Below are positions 6,540 through 9,756 of a stretch of 9,756 bases of DNA, one piece after another. Position 1 is the stretch's first letter. Every line of letters begins with the position of its first letter. Below the pieces are notes generated by a model that was not told the DNA's origin, made no database searches, and saw nothing but the letters and a program-made list of their open reading frames with translations. Made by a program: the position numbers and the translations under genes. This stretch comes from Acidaminobacter sp964416305 (lineage in GTDB: Bacteria > Bacillota > Clostridia > Peptostreptococcales > Acidaminobacteraceae), in the NCBI GenBank assembly GCA_964416305.1, contig CAYQDM010000055.1:1-9756 (forward strand), written 5' to 3'.

Positions 6540-6543
6540 TCAT

Positions 6544-6572
6544 TGGACACTGGTATGGCAGTATGGTAAAAT
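6544..6572 (+). promoter_or_regulatory. Predicted promoter of trkA-trkH
   Basis: TGGACA (6544-6549, five of six -35 bases) and TAAAAT (6567-6572, five of six -10 bases) are separated by 17 bp, and TGG at 6564-6566 gives an extended -10 (TGn). It begins right after the alcohol dehydrogenase stop. Transcription would start near 6579 and give a leader of about 100 nt carrying the hairpin at 6618-6645. Confidence 0.5.
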
Positions 6573-6617
6573 GATGACATCGATTTATCAGCATCAGTTT
6601 AATATTGGTATTGACTC

Positions 6618-6645
6618 AGGCTGCAGAAATTTTGTTCTGCAGCCT
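6618..6645 (+). other. Perfect 11-bp hairpin in the trkA leader
   Basis: AGGCTGCAGAA (6618-6628) pairs with TTCTGCAGCCT (6635-6645) around the loop ATTTTG. No T-run follows, so it is a poor Rho-independent terminator for the upstream dehydrogenase gene. It ends 15 nt before the trkA ribosome binding site. It could be a transcript-end stabiliser, a pause site or a translational control element; the sequence does not decide. Confidence 0.55.
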
Positions 6646-6676
6646 TCAAGCATAATCCGGAAAGGTGAGGGCTCTC

Positions 6677-8083
6677 ATGAAAATCATGATCATAGGTGCC
6701 GGAAAGTTAGGTTACCGGCTTGCCGAAACCATGATGAACGAACAGATCGACGTTACCCTGGTCGACACTAACCCCAAAACCGTCGAACGTGTACAGGATC
6801 ATCTGGATGTCCTGGCGATCCTTGGAAACGGCCTCGACATGGAAACTTTAAGAGAACTCAGCATTCAAACCTACGACATGTTGATTGCTGTGACGGGGAT
6901 TGATGAAGCCAATACTATTATTTGCTCAATTGCGAAAAAGCTTGGGGTTAAGCGGACTATAGCCAGGATCCGAAATCCTGAATATATTCGACAAAAAGAG
7001 TATTTGACAGAGGACATGGGGATTGATCACATTGTCAATCCTGACCTGGCAACAGCCCATGAAATGCTTAGGTTTTTAATGAAGGGCTACCATTTCCATA
7101 CGGGTGACTATGCCAAGGGCAAAGTCACCATGATGGATATCAAAGTCAATCAGCTTCCTGATCTGGTCGGCAAGAAAATAATGGAACTCGTAAATTTTGA
7201 AGGATTGCTCATCACAGCCATCAAGAGAGAGGGCGTAATTTTAATTCCGGACGGATCCACAACGCTGAAGACGGATGATTTGCTCTATATTATAGGTAAA
7301 ACCCACCGCTTGAATGAATTTGTCAAGCGTTTCAAACTTTGTCTGGATGTCCGGCCTGTAAAGGATGTCATGATTTTCGGCGGCGGCAATATTGGGTTCT
7401 ATCTCGGCAGCCAGCTGCTTCACAATAATGTCAACGTCGTTATAGTCGAGCAGGATCGCGACCGCTGTTTTTATTTGAGCAACAAGCTGCCTGAAGCAGT
7501 GGTGATCCATGGCGACGGCACTGATCTTCAGCTGCTTGAAGAGGAATCATTGGCTCAAATGGATGCTTTTGTCGGTGCGACGGGTTATGATGAACAGAAC
7601 CTGCTCATGGCGATCATGGCGAAGCAAGAAGGTGTTGACAAAACTATCGCGAAGATCTCCCGCTCAAGTTATGTCAATCTTATAGACAAGCTGAATATCG
7701 ATTTTTCATTAAACCCTATTGATATCACGGTCAGTGAAGTGCTCAAATATGTCCGGGGCGGTTTGATCGTCTCTGTGACCATGCTGTTGGAACGTCAGGC
7801 AGAGGTCGTTGAAGTCATCGTCAATGACAATCTCGATTGCGTGAACGAGAAAATTAAGGATTTGAGATTACCAAAAGGTATTATTATTGGCGCGATCCTG
7901 CATAATCATCAGGTGATCATTCCAAATGGCGAGACGGTGATTCACTCGGGTGACAGGCTTGTCATCTTCAGCCTGAATTCCTCTGTGGAAGCGCTTCAAC
8001 AATTAATTCGACCAAATGATGGAGGTCTTCTCCGTGAACTATGGAATCGTACTAAAGGTCCTCGGAAAACTGCTGTTTCTTGA
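6677..8083 (+). CDS. trkA: Trk potassium uptake system, regulatory subunit TrkA
   Basis: A 468-aa cytoplasmic gating subunit that forms a ring under the TrkH pore and binds NAD(H)/ATP. It has the duplicated arrangement RCK_N-RCK_C-RCK_N-RCK_C: the first Rossmann loop GAGKLG is at 7-12 with Asp30 at the end of strand 2 and GNGLD at 50-54; the second loop GGGNIG is at 235-240 with Glu258 and GDGTD at 279-283. TrkA_C-like regions lie at about 145-218 and 375-445. Length is close to E. coli TrkA. The ATG at 6677 is preferred to an in-frame GTG at 6665, because that GTG is part of the ribosome binding site AAAGGTGAGG (6661-6670). It overlaps trkH by 50 nt. RCK_C domains bind cyclic di-AMP in some Firmicutes, which is possible here but not shown. 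Confidence 0.95.
   Translation: MKIMIIGAGKLGYRLAETMMNEQIDVTLVDTNPKTVERVQDHLDVLAILGNGLDMETLRELSIQTYDMLIAVTGIDEANTIICSIAKKLGVKRTIARIRNPEYIRQKEYLTEDMGIDHIVNPDLATAHEMLRFLMKGYHFHTGDYAKGKVTMMDIKVNQLPDLVGKKIMELVNFEGLLITAIKREGVILIPDGSTTLKTDDLLYIIGKTHRLNEFVKRFKLCLDVRPVKDVMIFGGGNIGFYLGSQLLHNNVNVVIVEQDRDRCFYLSNKLPEAVVIHGDGTDLQLLEEESLAQMDAFVGATGYDEQNLLMAIMAKQEGVDKTIAKISRSSYVNLIDKLNIDFSLNPIDITVSEVLKYVRGGLIVSVTMLLERQAEVVEVIVNDNLDCVNEKIKDLRLPKGIIIGAILHNHQVIIPNGETVIHSGDRLVIFSLNSSVEALQQLIRPNDGGLLRELWNRTKGPRKTAVS
8021..8025 (+). promoter_or_regulatory. Ribosome binding site deciding the trkH start
   Basis: GGAGG inside the trkA coding region lies 8 nt before GTG 8034. The in-frame ATGs at 8016 and 8019 sit on or before this site and have no Shine-Dalgarno of their own, so GTG is the better start. 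Confidence 0.75.
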
Positions 8084-9488
8084 ATCGGCGCTCATGATGC
8101 CGTCGCTGCTCATCGCTCTCGGCCTTGGCGAGCGCGATCTTCGCGCTTTTGTCATAACCGTGGCGATCACTGCGACTGCGGGTTTTGTCATGGGCAGAAT
8201 CCAGGTAGAGAAACAGAAAATGAAAGTTCGTGAAGGTCTATCCATAGTCACACTGGGTTGGGTGGTTTTCTCGGTGTTCGGCGCGCTGCCTTTTGTATTG
8301 TCGGATTCCCTGAGCTTTGTTGATGCCTTTTTCGAAGTCGTGTCTGGTTTTACTACAACAGGTGCCACGGTCGTGACGGACATTGAGATTTTGCCAAAGG
8401 GACTGCTGTTCTGGCGTTCACTGACCCACTGGATCGGTGGTATGGGAATTCTGATCTTTACAGTGGCTTTTATGCCAACCCTCGGCTCCGGAACCTTTCA
8501 TTTGTTTAAAGCGGAATCCCCGGGTCCAACGGCGGATAAAATTGCGCCTCGAATGAAGGATACAGCAGTCATCCTCTATACGACCTATATTGTGATCACA
8601 CTCATAGAGATCATTCTTCTGAAACTGGGCGGCATGTCCTTATATGAAGCCGCACTCCATACTTTTGGGACTGTCGGTACAGGGGGCTTCTCGACCAGAA
8701 ATGCCAGCATAGGCGCTTTCAACAGCACCTATATCCACCTCGTCATCGCCTTTTTCATGATGTTCAGCGGCGTGAACTTCTCCTTATATTACAAGGCATT
8801 TAAAGGCAAGTGGCATGAGATTTTCCAAAACGAAGAACTGAGATTATATCTGGGCATCATCCTGATGGCAACTCTGGCAATAACCCTCAATCTGAGGTTC
8901 AGTGTCTACGATGACACCTGGACGGCGCTCAGGGATTCTTTCTTCCAGGTAAACTCAATTATTACAACAACGGGTTATGCCACAGCAAACTTTGATGTGT
9001 GGCCGGATTTCAGCAAAAGCATATTGTTTTTATTGATGTTTACCGGCGCTAGTGCAGGTTCCACGGGCGGCGGCATCAAGATCATCCGGATTCTATTTTT
9101 GTTCAAACTGATCAGGCGGGAAATTTCCAAGATCTATCATCCAAGAGCCATGATCCCAATTCGCATTGGGGGCAAAGCCTTGTCGGGCGACATAAATGTG
9201 AGTATTGCGAGCTTTTTTGCGCTTTACATTGTAACTTTTGTAGGGGGCACTATTTTAATTTCCCTTGAAGGCCATGGTTTGGTCAGTGCCGCGAGTGCGG
9301 TTGCAGCGACCATCGGCAATATTGGTCCTGGGTTTGACTTCGTTGGACCAACACAAACGTATGCCAACTTTAGCATGCCATCCAAAATGCTTTTATCCTT
9401 CCTCATGTTAATAGGCCGCCTTGAGCTCTATACGGTCATAGCGCTGATCGTGCCTGGACAGCTTCGCGAAAGGGTTTTTCAGTCGTAG
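8034..9488 (+). CDS. trkH: Trk potassium uptake system, pore subunit TrkH
   Basis: A 484-aa integral membrane K+ translocating subunit. Its four pore loops each carry the selectivity-filter glycine region: TTTGAT (107-112), TVGTGG (213-218), TTTGYA (311-316) and NIGPG (429-433). AGSTGGGIKIIR (342-353) after the third filter is the region of the gating loop, and the GRLE motif (461-464) near the C-terminus is typical of TrkH/KtrB. It is full length for TrkH and rich in hydrophobic helices. Translation probably starts at GTG 8034, giving MNYGIVLKVLGKLL, which resembles TrkH N-termini; an ATG at 8016 would add six residues. The 50-nt overlap with trkA suggests coupled translation of pore and gating subunits. 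Confidence 0.95.
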   Translation: MNYGIVLKVLGKLLFLESALMMPSLLIALGLGERDLRAFVITVAITATAGFVMGRIQVEKQKMKVREGLSIVTLGWVVFSVFGALPFVLSDSLSFVDAFFEVVSGFTTTGATVVTDIEILPKGLLFWRSLTHWIGGMGILIFTVAFMPTLGSGTFHLFKAESPGPTADKIAPRMKDTAVILYTTYIVITLIEIILLKLGGMSLYEAALHTFGTVGTGGFSTRNASIGAFNSTYIHLVIAFFMMFSGVNFSLYYKAFKGKWHEIFQNEELRLYLGIILMATLAITLNLRFSVYDDTWTALRDSFFQVNSIITTTGYATANFDVWPDFSKSILFLLMFTGASAGSTGGGIKIIRILFLFKLIRREISKIYHPRAMIPIRIGGKALSGDINVSIASFFALYIVTFVGGTILISLEGHGLVSAASAVAATIGNIGPGFDFVGPTQTYANFSMPSKMLLSFLMLIGRLELYTVIALIVPGQLRERVFQS

Positions 9489-9529
9489 TAGTACATTCCC
9501 AAAATAACTGTGAAATATAAAAATGGATT

Positions 9530-9567
9530 TTAAGCCTGAAATTTGCTTGCAGGTTAAACTTTCTTTT
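9530..9567 (+). terminator. Weak candidate terminator after trkH
   Basis: TTAA-G-CCTG (9530-9538, one bulged G) can pair with CAGGTTAA (9550-9557) around an 11-base loop, and a T-rich stretch (CTTTCTTTT) follows at 9559-9567. The stem is short and AT-rich, so this is a weak candidate; the strong hairpin at 9664-9707 may be the effective end of the trk transcript. Confidence 0.35.
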
Positions 9568-9663
9568 GAACTGAGATTTCTAAAAGATTATGCTAAATCG
9601 GTCTGTTGGTTCAGGGTCAGAAATGACACTATAAAGCAAAAAATCATGCTTGATCTGACAATT

Positions 9664-9707
9664 AAAAAGGATGCACGGTTTTCCGAGAAAACTGGGCATC
9701 CTTTTTT
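9664..9707 (+). terminator. Strong Rho-independent terminator, target of the intron
   Basis: AAAAAGGATGC (9664-9674) pairs with GCATCCTTTTT starting at 9696. Inside it CGGTTTTC (9676-9683) pairs with GAAAACTG (9687-9694), with one G-U pair and a CGA loop, leaving a single mismatch between the two stems. Six T's end at 9707. It terminates trkAH or a short unit in the spacer, and is immediately followed by the group II intron. Confidence 0.85.
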
Positions 9708-9708
9708 G

Positions 9709-9756
9709 GTGCGCCCGGCATGGGCGATAACTTGGTGGTGCAAGTCCACTACGCGC
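9709..9756 (+). mobile_element. 5' end of a bacterial group IIC intron (cut by window end)
   Basis: The sequence from 9709 begins GTGCGCCCGGCATGGG, the characteristic 5' end of bacterial group II introns (GUGYG splice-site consensus), and closely resembles the start of class C introns such as that of Oceanobacillus iheyensis. GCCC (9713-9716) and GGGC (9722-9725) form the first short hairpin of domain I, and a GTGG/CCAC pairing follows. Its position one base after a terminator T-run fits class C introns, which insert behind terminator hairpins. Only 48 nt are visible; the rest of the ribozyme and any reverse transcriptase/maturase gene would lie beyond the window on the same strand. Confidence 0.85.

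Noticed and set aside
9523..9756. Open + strand frame from ATG 9523 with no stop to the window end
   Set aside because: It lacks a ribosome binding site and runs through a strong terminator hairpin into the intron ribozyme, so the open frame is probably chance in AT-rich DNA.

Overview
The window looks like chromosomal DNA from an anaerobic Firmicute, most likely a member of the Clostridia. Evidence for this is strong GGAGG/GGTGAG-type ribosome binding sites, use of TTG and GTG starts, Rho-independent terminators, a tungsten/molybdenum aldehyde oxidoreductase-type locus, a YqhD/BdhA-type alcohol dehydrogenase and a bacterial group IIC intron. Genus cannot be decided from the sequence. All convincing genes lie on the + strand.

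Layout. (1) 1-1155: the last 27 codons of a probable aldehyde:ferredoxin oxidoreductase (AOR), a terminator, then a 65-aa MoaD/ThiS-like sulfur carrier and a HesA/MoeB/ThiF-like adenylyltransferase, a pair that usually serves pterin-cofactor sulfur chemistry beside AOR genes. (2) 1156-5223: a probable copper-homeostasis operon. A regulatory intergenic region carries a PhoB-box-like direct repeat. It is followed by a three-domain membrane protein (HMA, then SafE/DsbD-like membrane domain, then cupredoxin), an OmpR-family response regulator and a histidine kinase whose extracytoplasmic loop has a His-Met-Met-Cys cluster. After the kinase stop lies a start-less coding remnant, then a terminator. 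(3) 5224-6539: an iron-dependent alcohol dehydrogenase behind a sigma70-type promoter whose spacer is filled by a 22-bp perfect palindrome, nested in a larger symmetric operator. (4) 6540-9488: trkA and trkH, the regulatory and pore subunits of a Trk potassium uptake system, overlapping by about 50 nt and preceded by a promoter and a leader hairpin. (5) 9489-9756: a spacer ending in a strong terminator, directly followed by the first 48 nt of a group IIC intron.

Working together: the AOR and the alcohol dehydrogenase could form an acid-aldehyde-alcohol route, although they are separate transcription units. The copper operon has its own sensor and regulator and probably controls itself. The most notable points are the symmetric adh operator, the PhoB-like repeat in front of the copper operon, the orphan coding remnant in frame after the kinase UAG, and the intron placed immediately after a terminator hairpin. 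I see no wholly new multi-gene system. The HMA-SafE-cupredoxin/two-component locus is the closest to an under-described module.
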